Assembly (NCBI GenBank): GCA_002292345.1
Contig: DBBT01000019.1
Location: forward strand, 491-6,574
Length of the DNA stretch: 6,084 bases
Reading direction: 5' to 3'
Origin: Opitutia bacterium UBA977
Lineage (GTDB): Bacteria; Verrucomicrobiota; Verrucomicrobiia; Opitutales; Coraliomargaritaceae
A program made the position numbers and the translations under genes. Each line of letters opens with the position of its first letter. The first letter of the stretch is position 1. Below the pieces are notes generated by a model. That model saw only the letters and a program-made list of their open reading frames with translations, did no database searches and had not been told where the DNA came from. Below are positions 1-6,084 of the stretch, piece after piece.

Positions 1-93
1 GATAAAGATAAAGCGGAGTATTACGGCGCGCAGGCGCGGATGCTTGGCTGGAAAGACGAACTAAAATCTCCTTCCGAAAACGATACTATTTAG
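1..93 (+). CDS. C-terminal end of an unrecognised protein (partial, 5' end outside window)
   Basis: The first frame is open from base 1 to a TAG stop at 91-93 and gives 30 residues, ending in SPSENDTI. The tail is hydrophilic and charged, with one aromatic stretch (YYGAQARMLGW), and has no membrane segment or motif that I can assign to a family. It is called a gene end because the frame is open from the window edge, the codons look like normal coding sequence, and it stops 44 bases before accA on the same strand, as expected for a preceding gene. Thirty codons are too few to exclude a chance open frame, so the function is left open. It could be cotranscribed with accA, although a possible promoter lies in the gap. 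Confidence 0.55.
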   Translation, partial: DKDKAEYYGAQARMLGWKDELKSPSENDTI

Positions 94-98
94 CGGCA

Positions 99-126
99 TT
101 GACAGCCGATAAATCGCTCCTCTAAA
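99..126 (+). promoter_or_regulatory. Possible sigma70-type promoter for accA
   Basis: A perfect -35 hexamer TTGACA lies at 99-104. It is followed after 16 bases by TCTAAA at 121-126, which matches the TATAAT consensus at four of six positions. Transcription would start near A133, only about five bases before the accA ATG at 138. The -35 match is strong and the -10 match is mediocre. Part of the element also lies in a weak 4-bp hairpin (CGGC 94-97 with GCCG 105-108). This is a sequence-only prediction, and accA could instead be read from the upstream gene. Confidence 0.35.
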
Positions 127-137
127 TCGATCACAAC

Positions 138-1112
138 ATGGAAGATGTAACTTACACGCTTGAATTTGAGAAACCTCTGCGAGAGCTAGAGAAGCAATTG
201 ATCACACTCAACCAGGTCTCGCAAGAGTCCAAGGTCGATGTGAGCAACGAAATCGAAGCGATCGAAAAGAAAATCGAGAAAATCAAGGCCGATATTTACT
301 CGGATCTCACTGCGTGGCAACGCGTGCAACTTTCGCGCCACCCGAAACGCCCCTACTCACTCGACTACATTGATCGTATATTTACCGATTTCGAAGAGCT
401 TCATGGCGATCGACGCTTTCGCGAGGACGCTGCCATCATCGGCGGCCCCGCATTTATCGAAGGCAAGCCCGTGATGGTGATCGGCCAACAAAAAGGTCGT
501 AATACTAAAGAAAATTTACTTCGCAACTTCGGTTGCCCACACCCGGAAGGCTACCGTAAAGCGATGCGCCTAATGGAAATGGCTGAGAAATTCGACATGC
601 CAGTCATCACACTGGTCGATACTCCGGGTGCCTACCCTGGTATCGGCGCAGAAGAACGCCACGTTGCCGAAGCGATTGCAGTGAACATACGCAACATGAG
701 CGCACTGAAGGTGCCAATCATCACCATCGTCATCGGTGAAGGCGGCTCTGGGGGAGCGCTTGGCATCGCAGTAGCGGACGAAGTCATGATCTTTGAAAAC
801 GGCTACTACTCGGTCATCTCTCCCGAAGGTTGCGCTGCCATCCTCTGGAAAGACCGTGCAGCCGCACCGATGGCAGCCGAAGCGTTGAAATTCAGCCCGA
901 CGCACCTTGAAGGCTTTGGCGTCGTGGATCGAGTCTTACCCGAGCCTACCGGCGGAGCACATCGCGACTACGATGCCGCGGCAGACACGATGAAAACAGC
1001 CATCCTCGACTCACTTAAAATACTCGAAAAGAAGAGCCTCCAACAGCTGCTCGATGACCGCTATGCCAAGTTCCGCAATCTCGGCCAATACGCAGACTCA
1101 GCCGCATCATAG
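138..1112 (+). CDS. accA: Acetyl-CoA carboxylase carboxyltransferase, alpha subunit
   Basis: This is the alpha subunit of the acetyl-CoA carboxylase carboxyltransferase. With AccD it moves the carboxyl group from biotin on AccB to acetyl-CoA, giving malonyl-CoA, the first committed step of fatty acid synthesis in the cytoplasm. The 324 residues compare with 319 in E. coli. Residues 10-55 are a charged, probably helical/coiled-coil N-terminal region. The crotonase-like carboxyltransferase core follows from about residue 85 to 270. It contains GGPAFIEGKPVMVIGQQKGR (102-121), DTPGAYPGIGAEER (161-174), the glycine-rich oxyanion-hole segment GEGGSGGALGI (200-210) and YSVISPEGCAAILWKD (224-239). 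There is no AccD zinc-finger domain, so AccD must be encoded elsewhere. The ATG at 138 fits the family's usual N-terminus, where an FE-P-ELE segment follows within about ten residues. No Shine-Dalgarno sequence precedes it. The gene is intact and nothing is missing from the core motifs. Confidence 0.97.
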   Translation: MEDVTYTLEFEKPLRELEKQLITLNQVSQESKVDVSNEIEAIEKKIEKIKADIYSDLTAWQRVQLSRHPKRPYSLDYIDRIFTDFEELHGDRRFREDAAIIGGPAFIEGKPVMVIGQQKGRNTKENLLRNFGCPHPEGYRKAMRLMEMAEKFDMPVITLVDTPGAYPGIGAEERHVAEAIAVNIRNMSALKVPIITIVIGEGGSGGALGIAVADEVMIFENGYYSVISPEGCAAILWKDRAAAPMAAEALKFSPTHLEGFGVVDRVLPEPTGGAHRDYDAAADTMKTAILDSLKILEKKSLQQLLDDRYAKFRNLGQYADSAAS

Positions 1113-1141
1113 CAGCTGTTATTAGAAAATTAAGATTTTCG

Positions 1142-1166
1142 CCAGTGATCTGCTGGGGATTTTTTT
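1142..1166 (+). terminator. Weak candidate terminator after accA
   Basis: CCAG (1142-1145) can pair with CTGG (1153-1156), extended by a U-G wobble, and seven Ts follow at 1160-1166. Just before it lies an AT-only-type hairpin, GAAAAT (1125-1130) with ATTTTC (1135-1140). The position, 30 bases after the accA stop and between convergent genes, suits a terminator. The stem is short, so the call is tentative. A competing pairing of CCAGTGA (1142-1148) with TCACTGG (1177-1183) would place the T-run in its loop. In the rest of the gap, up to 1296, I see no gene and no convincing terminator for the opposing gene. Confidence 0.35.
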
Positions 1167-1296
1167 GAGTCTAGCGTCACTGGTAGAGAGTCGCATTGCA
1201 GTCGTCAGTGGCCGTTGGCAAATCTGCCAGTCACACGCCGAGCAATCGAAATCAAGCAAACCAATGGGGCGCTCTCGGTGCTTAAAAGACGGACGG

Positions 1297-2076
1297 CTAC
1301 CAACTCACTCGGAGGCCATCGTAAGCGAGGCGAATATTATCCGGCAAGCTGGCCTCAGTCGCTTCATGATCGACCCGATACGTCATGTGCGTCAAAAACG
1401 AGAGGCTCGCATCCATCTCTTTTGCAGTCTGAGTTGCTTCAGCCACAGTCATGTGCGAAGGGTGCGGCTCTGGTCGCAAGCCATCCAAGATGACCACATC
1501 GGCACCCTCGGCAAGCAAGCGCGCCTCCTCTCCGACCTCTTTGCAATCGGTATAATATGCAAATGATTTACCCGTTTCGGCTTCCGTAAAAATCAGGCCT
1601 AATACCCGCATCGGACCATGCGGAAGATAAACCGACTCAATACTACCACCGGGGACTTCAAGCACCTGCGGCATTTCCTTGAGCTTAAATGCAGGATAGC
1701 CCTTAATTGTCGGCTTATCTAGAATCGCATACGGAAAAATCTCACGTATCCGCTGCAACCCCTCCTTGCTACTATAAACAGGCAACGCAGTGCCACCGTT
1801 TAGATCGCAGAAGCGGCGTAGGTCATCCATCCCCAAAATATGGTCTGCGTGTGAGTGTGTTAAAATAAAGGTATCAATCTGAGTTATCTCATTCTGGATA
1901 CATTGCATACGAAACTCCGGTGCTGCATCGACTTGGATATGGTGTCCACCCATCTCAACATGAATCGAGGTGCGCGTGCGCCAGTTTAGTGGGTTATTCA
2001 GATCACAACCATCTTTTGGTTGCGCAATCATCGGGACCCCTTGCGACGTCCCTGTGCCTAAAAATACAATTTCCAT
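1297..2076 (-). CDS. MBL-fold metal-dependent hydrolase, PhnP-like
   Basis: This is a 259-residue cytoplasmic protein of the metallo-beta-lactamase fold. It resembles the PhnP/phosphoribosyl cyclic phosphodiesterase branch, whose members cleave phosphodiester bonds. The N-terminus MEIVFLGTGTSQGVP is the family's first strand and loop. The metal site is complete: THSHADH at 73-79 gives H74, H76, D78 and H79, followed by LPHG (H153), YTDC (D177) and LTHMTY (H230). RTRTS (33-37) matches the R-x-R-x-S seen after the structural zinc loop in relatives. That loop normally holds three cysteines and here keeps only C24. ATG 2076 was chosen because the family motif starts there; an in-frame GTG at 2097 would add seven residues with no family support. 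Neither start has a Shine-Dalgarno sequence. The gene is the last of three co-directional genes, 75 bases after the preceding stop. The exact substrate cannot be read from sequence, so no symbol is given. Confidence 0.88.
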   Translation of the reverse strand: MEIVFLGTGTSQGVPMIAQPKDGCDLNNPLNWRTRTSIHVEMGGHHIQVDAAPEFRMQCIQNEITQIDTFILTHSHADHILGMDDLRRFCDLNGGTALPVYSSKEGLQRIREIFPYAILDKPTIKGYPAFKLKEMPQVLEVPGGSIESVYLPHGPMRVLGLIFTEAETGKSFAYYTDCKEVGEEARLLAEGADVVILDGLRPEPHPSHMTVAEATQTAKEMDASLSFLTHMTYRVDHEATEASLPDNIRLAYDGLRVSW

Positions 2077-2151
2077 ACAAATCAAGTATTGTGGCACTTA
2101 TCGTCCGCTGGCAACCGAGTATCTCAGCGCCACACGGGAACTTAAGTCACG

Positions 2152-3072
2152 CTAATCGGCGGCCACTAGCTCAGGATCAGCAAGATCGAGATACACCATT
2201 CGATGATCACTGCCGAGCAAGACACCCGGGATGTCAACGATATGGCCATCGCCAGCGACGACCTGTTGCGCGAGTGACCGCGAAACCACAAATCCATCGA
2301 CCAAAGAGTAGACGACCTGCTTATGATAAAAATACGTCCACTGCTCGCCGCGCGAATCTGACGCTGGCACCAAAGCACCAATATCAAAATCGCCCTTTCG
2401 ATAAAAACGACGCAATGTGGCACTGCTCGGATGGTCATTAAAATCCCCGACTACCATAAAGTCAGTCACACCCAGATCATAACTGCGCTCGATAATACGG
2501 TTGCGACATGCTTCCGCTTCGCGTGAGCGTCGCTGCTGTGATTCTGGGTCTGACTTCACATCCGTCCAACGACTTTTCAGATGCACTACAAAGAGCTTAA
2601 AGACACTGCTGTCTGATCGCTCAAACGAGAGCTCAAGCATTCCGCGTTTCACGAGTTCACGGCCATTTTGATATTTAAAATCCAGATCGTTGTGCTTGAC
2701 CACCGCCATTGGGGGAAACTTTGAGAGCACCGCCACATGCCGCACTTGATCGGCACCGGCCAAATGTATGGCGTATGGATAGTGAACGCCTTCTAGGGCT
2801 AAATCGGCCCGCAGTTCTTCTAAAAACGGCAGTGCCCCAATCTCCTGCACTGCCAAGATGTCCGGCGACGCCTGCTTTATCACTTGGCGGATAATCGTCT
2901 TATCCGCTTCAGGCTTAGGATAAGATGGTCGCCAGACTGCACCAACATGGCGATCCATCACCAAGTAATTGTTCAGATTATATGTGGCCAGACGGATAGA
3001 CTTTGCATACGCGGACTGCTGACAAAAGACCGCCGCAAGTAACAGACAGCATCGACTTAATACGAATCGCAT
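2152..3072 (-). CDS. Exported endonuclease/exonuclease/phosphatase-family protein
   Basis: This is a 306-residue member of the EEP superfamily (DNase I, exonuclease III and phosphatase fold), metal-dependent phosphoesterases that act on nucleic acids or phosphorylated small molecules. Residues 1-23 form a Sec signal peptide: a basic start, a hydrophobic core LLLAAVF, and an AYA site predicting cleavage after A23. The mature protein should therefore act in the periplasm or outside the cell. The EEP signature residues appear in order: YNLNNY (31-36; N32), VQEI (75-78; E77, metal ligand), VVHLKSR (162-168; H164), VGDFND (208-213; D210 and N212), VDGFVVS (258-264) and SDHR (288-291; D289 and H290, the catalytic pair). 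The active site is complete. The ATG at 3072 is supported by the signal peptide directly after it. An AGG just upstream is too close to be a good ribosome site. The gene lies 23 bases after the protease gene stop, so the two are probably cotranscribed. Whether it is a nuclease or a phosphatase is not decided by the sequence. Confidence 0.9.
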   Translation of the reverse strand: MRFVLSRCCLLLAAVFCQQSAYAKSIRLATYNLNNYLVMDRHVGAVWRPSYPKPEADKTIIRQVIKQASPDILAVQEIGALPFLEELRADLALEGVHYPYAIHLAGADQVRHVAVLSKFPPMAVVKHNDLDFKYQNGRELVKRGMLELSFERSDSSVFKLFVVHLKSRWTDVKSDPESQQRRSREAEACRNRIIERSYDLGVTDFMVVGDFNDHPSSATLRRFYRKGDFDIGALVPASDSRGEQWTYFYHKQVVYSLVDGFVVSRSLAQQVVAGDGHIVDIPGVLLGSDHRMVYLDLADPELVAAD

Positions 3073-3095
3073 AAGCCTGAAAATATAGCATATGG

Positions 3096-4346
3096 CTAAC
3101 TATTAATCAACGAGCTTTCTCTTTCCAATAAAGTCGGATGTGAATAATAGAAACGGCTATAAATCGGATGCGGCGTCAAGTTACTCAAATTCTCTCTATG
3201 CAACTTACGCAGCGCGCGAATTAAAGGCTCAGAGGAGTCCATCGCATCGCGGGCAAAGGCATCGGCTTCATACTCATGCTTGCGCGACCAAAGGCTGCTA
3301 AAAGGCGATAACCAAAAAGTGAGTAAACCACTCAACAGCATAAACAGCAGTAGCACTGGCACAAAATACTCGGCTGCCGCTGAACTAAAGTGAAATGCCT
3401 CAGCCAGCCAAGTGCCTCCAGCCAGCCAACCAAGTAATGCAAACATAGCAAATGTGGTGATTCCTGAGAGCAGTATCATCTTCGGAATGTGGCCCATTTT
3501 ATAATGTCCAATTTCGTGAGCGAGCACCGCCTCCAGCTCTTCGTGGCTCATTTGTTCAATCAATGTATCGTACAGTACGATACGGCGAAAACGTCCGAAT
3601 CCTGCAAAAAAGGCATTCGAATGGCCAGAGCGCTTACTCCCATCGATCACTAGAATCGTTTGAGCCTTAAAGCCAGTCCGCTCAGCCAAAGCAAAGAGAC
3701 GATTCCTTAACTCCCCTGCTGCCATCGGCTCCATCTTATTAAATAAAGGCATAATAAACATCGGATACGCCACCACCATCACCAGTTGGAACAGGAAGAA
3801 TACCGTAAAGCCCCATACCCACCAAAGATCTCCGGCACTCGTGACGAGGAAGATCAATAACGCGAGTAGCGGATAGCCGATACCAAACCCGAGCACAAAA
3901 CCCTTCACTTTATCAACGATCCAAAGTTTCTGCGTACTTTTATTAAAACCGAAACGCTCTTCGATTCGAAAAGTACTCCACCACTCGAAAGGCATGCCCG
4001 GCAGCCCCAAGATCACCGCAATCAGAAACAACACCAAAGCCTGCCCCCAGATGCCGAAGCCGAAGATTGCGCTCAAACTTGCATATAACCACGGCAATAG
4101 ACCTGACAGCACGACTACAGCCAGAATGATCGAGTCGTAAAAATTACTCACGAGGCCGAAGCGCGTCTTCGCCACCGTGTACTCGATTGATTTCTGATAG
4201 GTCGGCATATCAATAAAGTCACTAAAGCCCTGCGGGACCGCCTCAGCTTGGCGCTTCACATAGCCCAAATTAAGCAAATCCAGCAACGTGCTGGTAGCGT
4301 ATTTAAGAATCAGAAGGGCAATAAAGGCGATTAGGATAGTATTCAT
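3096..4346 (-). CDS. M48-family membrane zinc protease, Ste24/CAAX prenyl protease type
   Basis: This is a 416-residue integral membrane zinc metalloprotease of family M48A. Eukaryotic relatives (Ste24) trim prenylated CAAX proteins; bacterial members are thought to cleave membrane or misfolded proteins, and the substrate here is unknown. Hydrophobic spans lie near residues 4-20, 70-90, 98-117, 150-170, 177-200, 288-310 and 325-347. The zinc motif HEIGH is at 277-281 (H277, E278, H281). HEYEAD at 357-362 supplies the third ligand, E358, and the conserved D362. SNAFFAGFG with RRIVLYDTL (243-262) and the C-terminal [10 protein letters not shown] (401-410) are typical of the Ste24 branch. The start at ATG 4346 gives the family's normal length and begins directly before the first membrane span. 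The frame is open 46 codons further upstream, but that stretch crosses the terminator of the preceding gene and looks non-coding. No Shine-Dalgarno sequence is visible. It is the first gene of a three-gene, co-directional group. Confidence 0.93.
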   Translation of the reverse strand: MNTILIAFIALLILKYATSTLLDLLNLGYVKRQAEAVPQGFSDFIDMPTYQKSIEYTVAKTRFGLVSNFYDSIILAVVVLSGLLPWLYASLSAIFGFGIWGQALVLFLIAVILGLPGMPFEWWSTFRIEERFGFNKSTQKLWIVDKVKGFVLGFGIGYPLLALLIFLVTSAGDLWWVWGFTVFFLFQLVMVVAYPMFIMPLFNKMEPMAAGELRNRLFALAERTGFKAQTILVIDGSKRSGHSNAFFAGFGRFRRIVLYDTLIEQMSHEELEAVLAHEIGHYKMGHIPKMILLSGITTFAMFALLGWLAGGTWLAEAFHFSSAAAEYFVPVLLLFMLLSGLLTFWLSPFSSLWSRKHEYEADAFARDAMDSSEPLIRALRKLHRENLSNLTPHPIYSRFYYSHPTLLERESSLINS

Positions 4347-4366
4347 CGAAGTGCCAACCACACAGA

Positions 4367-4379
4367 CTTTGTGACAAAG
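4367..4379. promoter_or_regulatory. 13-base palindrome in front of the M48 protease gene, possible operator
   Basis: CTTTGT and ACAAAG form perfect 6-base arms around a single G. The element sits 21-33 bases upstream of the protease ATG at 4346, between the preceding terminator and the start codon, where a regulator-binding site would be expected. A 13-base palindrome of this kind can also arise by chance. No convincing -35/-10 pair was found in the same gap, so this is only a candidate site. Confidence 0.2.
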
Positions 4380-4425
4380 GGTAAAGCAAATCCTTAGATG
4401 CTTTCGAACAATCCGCCTGCCCAAT

Positions 4426-4455
4426 AAAAAACCCGCGACATCACGGTCGCGGGTT
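4426..4455 (-). terminator. Rho-independent terminator after pilC
   Basis: Read on the minus strand, this is a GC-rich stem of about 10 base pairs (4446-4455 with 4430-4439, core ACCCGCGAC/GTCGCGGGT), a 6-base loop, and a run of six Ts from the A-tract at 4426-4431. The outermost one or two Ts can also pair at the base of the stem. It begins about 26 bases after the pilC stop, the standard place for an intrinsic terminator. On the plus strand the stem is followed only by TTCTT, so termination in that direction would be poor. It ends the GspE/PilB-PilC transcript and separates it from the protease gene. Confidence 0.9.
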
Positions 4456-4480
4456 CTTGAAAAGTTCGATTGGTGTCGGA

Positions 4481-5731
4481 TCAACCCGTGAGTTGCTTAA
4501 TGATCTCAACAATCGGTAGGAACAGTGCGATGACGATGAAACCGACCACGACCGCGAGAAACACGATCATCACAGGCTCAATGATCGATGTAATACCGGC
4601 CACCGCATTATCCACGTCTTCGTCGTAGTTATCTGCGACACGGTTCAACATCTCAGACAGCTCGCCGGTCTCCTCACCCACATCAATCATGCTGGTCACC
4701 ATATCTGGGAAGACTTTTTCACGGCCCATCGGAGCGGAGAGCGATTCACCGTCGCGCACACTGTCGTGGATGCGAGTCAGCGCATTGGTGTAGAATATAT
4801 TACCAGTGATATCCTTGGTAATTGTAATCGCTTGAAGAATCGGAACACCACTCGAAAGAAGTGTGCCGAAAGTGCGTGTAATACGAGCGATGTTAACCTT
4901 GCTGACCAGATCACCGACCTTCGGTAGGTTGATCGCACACCAATTAAAGGCCTTCGACCCGACATCCGTGCGAAGGGCAAACTTCACCGCAAAAACAAGT
5001 GCGGCGATCAAGCCCAATGAAATGAAAATATTATCGCGCAGGAAGTTACTGATTCCGACCACTAATTGAGTTGGGCCAGGCAATGCCGCGCCATCGAGCA
5101 TGTCATCGAAAATCGTTTGGAATTTAGGCACCACCACAACCATCAGGAGCACGACGATCGAAACAGCCACACCGACCACCACGATCGGATACACCATTGC
5201 AGACTTCACCTTCTTTTTGGTGCGTTGCGCCTTCTCCATGAACCCCGCCAGACGAGAGAGCACCACATCGAGAACACCACCGGCCTCACCGGCTTTAATC
5301 ATATTTACAAATAGACGGTCAAAGATCTTAGGATGCTGTAGTAAGCCGTCAGAGAATGTGTTACCAGACTTCACTTGGTCGGCAATCTGCTCGAGGCACG
5401 CCTTAAAGCGCAAGTTCTTCTCTTGGCGAATCATCACTTCGATCGCACGCAGCAGCGGCAAGCCGGCTTGCAACAAAGTCGCTAATTGGCGTGTAAAAGT
5501 CGTCAGCTCTTCAGGCTTAATGACCTTACCAAAGTTCATGCCACCAGACTTGCCTTTAGCCTTAGCGACTTTTTTTGTCTTCGCAGACGATCTGCCGTCT
5601 GCGGCAATATTAGTAGGCATCAAGCCCATTGCGCTTACCTTAGAGCTCGCGTCATCCTGACTATCAGCATCAATTGAACCGGTCTTTTGCTTACCGTTTT
5701 GATCAATCGCAGTGTATTTAAATTTTGCCAT
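4481..5731 (-). CDS. PilC/GspF-type inner-membrane platform protein of a type IV pilus or type II secretion system
   Basis: This is a 416-residue polytopic inner-membrane protein that forms the platform on which the assembly ATPase acts to build a type IV pilus or type II secretion pseudopilus. The N-terminus [20 protein letters not shown] is the usual PilC/GspF start, so ATG 5731 is secure. A basic, low-complexity linker (about 50-63, rich in K, A and S) leads to two T2SSF domains at about 76-200 and 280-405. Each carries the internal repeat motif: [19 protein letters not shown] (144-162) and [19 protein letters not shown] (348-366). Membrane segments lie at about 180-202, 236-253 and 384-406. 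Its length matches the family norm of roughly 400. It follows the ATPase gene by 23 bases on the same strand and is closed by a strong terminator, so it is the last gene of that unit. Pilus and secretion forms cannot be told apart from this sequence alone, so no symbol is assigned. No Shine-Dalgarno sequence precedes the start. Confidence 0.95.
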   Translation of the reverse strand: MAKFKYTAIDQNGKQKTGSIDADSQDDASSKVSAMGLMPTNIAADGRSSAKTKKVAKAKGKSGGMNFGKVIKPEELTTFTRQLATLLQAGLPLLRAIEVMIRQEKNLRFKACLEQIADQVKSGNTFSDGLLQHPKIFDRLFVNMIKAGEAGGVLDVVLSRLAGFMEKAQRTKKKVKSAMVYPIVVVGVAVSIVVLLMVVVVPKFQTIFDDMLDGAALPGPTQLVVGISNFLRDNIFISLGLIAALVFAVKFALRTDVGSKAFNWCAINLPKVGDLVSKVNIARITRTFGTLLSSGVPILQAITITKDITGNIFYTNALTRIHDSVRDGESLSAPMGREKVFPDMVTSMIDVGEETGELSEMLNRVADNYDEDVDNAVAGITSIIEPVMIVFLAVVVGFIVIALFLPIVEIIKQLTG

Positions 5732-5754
5732 GGGATTATGTAGAGGTTTGTAGA

Positions 5755-6084
5755 TTAAGTATATTTAAGAACTTCTTCGATTGTAGAATTACCGTCGAAA
5801 ATGGCACGCAACCCATCATCGCGCAAGCTTCGCATGCCCTGCTCCAGAGCTTTCTGCTTGATCGCAAGTGTCGGCGCACGGTTATTAATTAATTCGCGAA
5901 TTGCATCCGAAGCGACGATCATCTCAAACAGACCGACACGACCACGATATCCAGTATCACTACACTCTGGACAACCTCCGCCGTAGAAGAAGTCTTTCTC
6001 TGCAATTTCGAGGGGATCGACGTCCAGCATTTCTATCAAATCATGCCCAGGCTCATACGCAGTACGGCATTTTTTGCAAATGCG
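5755..6084 (-). CDS. GspE/PilB-type assembly ATPase, C-terminal part (5' end outside window)
   Basis: These are the last 109 residues of a type II/IV secretion traffic ATPase, the cytoplasmic hexameric motor that powers pilin or pseudopilin assembly. The frame is open to the window edge at 6084. Residues are numbered from that edge. C3-x-x-C6 and C38-x-x-C41 form the tetracysteine zinc-binding element of GspE/PilB proteins, separated by a 31-residue insert. The typical [19 protein letters not shown] follows at 37-55, and the C-terminal helical part ends in [12 protein letters not shown]. The Walker A and B motifs lie outside the window. An internal TTG at 6039 could be mistaken for a start, but the CKKC half of the zinc element lies upstream of it, so the coding sequence clearly continues. 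The TAA stop is 23 bases before pilC, so the two are probably cotranscribed. Confidence 0.94.
   Translation of the reverse strand, partial: RICKKCRTAYEPGHDLIEMLDVDPLEIAEKDFFYGGGCPECSDTGYRGRVGLFEMIVASDAIRELINNRAPTLAIKQKALEQGMRSLRDDGLRAIFDGNSTIEEVLKYT

Noticed and set aside
94..108. Hairpin CGGC/GCCG right after the first stop codon, as a terminator
   Set aside because: The stem is only four base pairs, no T-run follows, and it overlaps the better-supported -35 element.
570..905. Minus-strand open frame of 111 codons inside accA
   Set aside because: It is the antisense shadow of the conserved accA core, rich in D, H and C with no motif.
1165..1566. Plus-strand open frames of 133 and 92 codons starting at 1165 and 1215
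   Set aside because: Most of their length is antisense to the well-supported MBL hydrolase; the products are rich in R, S and H with no motif. The parts in the intergenic gap show no coding character.
2077..2097. In-frame GTG at 2097 as the start of the MBL gene
   Set aside because: It adds seven residues before the family's canonical MEIVFLGTGTS start and has no better ribosome site. It cannot be fully excluded.
2140..2147. 8-base palindrome ACTTAAGT between the EEP and MBL genes
   Set aside because: It is short enough to be expected by chance and has no flanking symmetry or second copy.
2077..2151. Possible separate minus-strand promoter before the MBL gene (TTGCCA-like -35)
   Set aside because: The -35 is fair, but no acceptable -10 hexamer lies at 16-18 bases, so readthrough from the upstream gene is simpler.
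1920..2441. Plus-strand open frame of 173 codons
   Set aside because: It is antisense to the ends of both the MBL and EEP genes, has no recognisable domain and an unusual composition rich in R, H, P and Q.
5100..5660. Plus-strand open frame of 186 codons
   Set aside because: It lies wholly antisense to pilC; the threonine-rich translation is a by-product of the pilC codon pattern and shows no family signature.
5755..6039. A complete small gene starting at TTG 6039
   Set aside because: The frame is open through to the window edge, and the first cysteine pair of the GspE/PilB zinc element is upstream of 6039, so this is the tail of a larger gene.

Overview
The window holds ordinary bacterial chromosome: six recognisable or partial protein genes plus the tail of one unrecognised gene, packed with short gaps. 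Base composition looks close to 50% GC. The gene content fits a Gram-negative-type bacterium: a separate AccA subunit, GspE/PilB-PilC pilus or secretion genes, and a signal-peptide-bearing nuclease-like protein. The style of the PilC and GspE proteins, and start codons that mostly lack Shine-Dalgarno sequences, suggest Verrucomicrobiota, perhaps Opitutae. That placement is inference from general resemblance and was not tested.

Left part, plus strand (1-1112): the last 30 codons of an unrecognised gene are followed by a complete accA (acetyl-CoA carboxylase carboxyltransferase alpha subunit). The 44-base gap between them carries a possible sigma70-type promoter very close to the accA start.

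Middle, minus strand (1297-4346): three genes read right to left: an M48/Ste24-type membrane zinc protease, an exported endonuclease/exonuclease/phosphatase-fold protein, and a PhnP-like metallo-beta-lactamase-fold hydrolase. They are co-directional with gaps of 23 and 75 bases and may form one transcript. They converge on accA across 184 non-coding bases. I see no established pathway that links the three.

Right part, minus strand (4481-6084): the C-terminal 109 residues of a GspE/PilB-type ATPase are followed after 23 bases by a complete PilC/GspF-type inner-membrane platform protein. Together they would drive assembly of a type IV pilus or type II secretion pseudopilus. A strong intrinsic terminator (4426-4455) lies directly after pilC and separates this unit from the three-gene group. 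It also shows that the protease gene must start at 4346 and not at the upstream end of its open frame.

I found no mobile element, CRISPR array, tRNA, rRNA or clearly new system. The points most worth checking are the possible near-leaderless accA promoter, the general lack of Shine-Dalgarno sequences, the missing structural-zinc cysteines in the MBL protein, and a 13-base palindrome in front of the protease gene.
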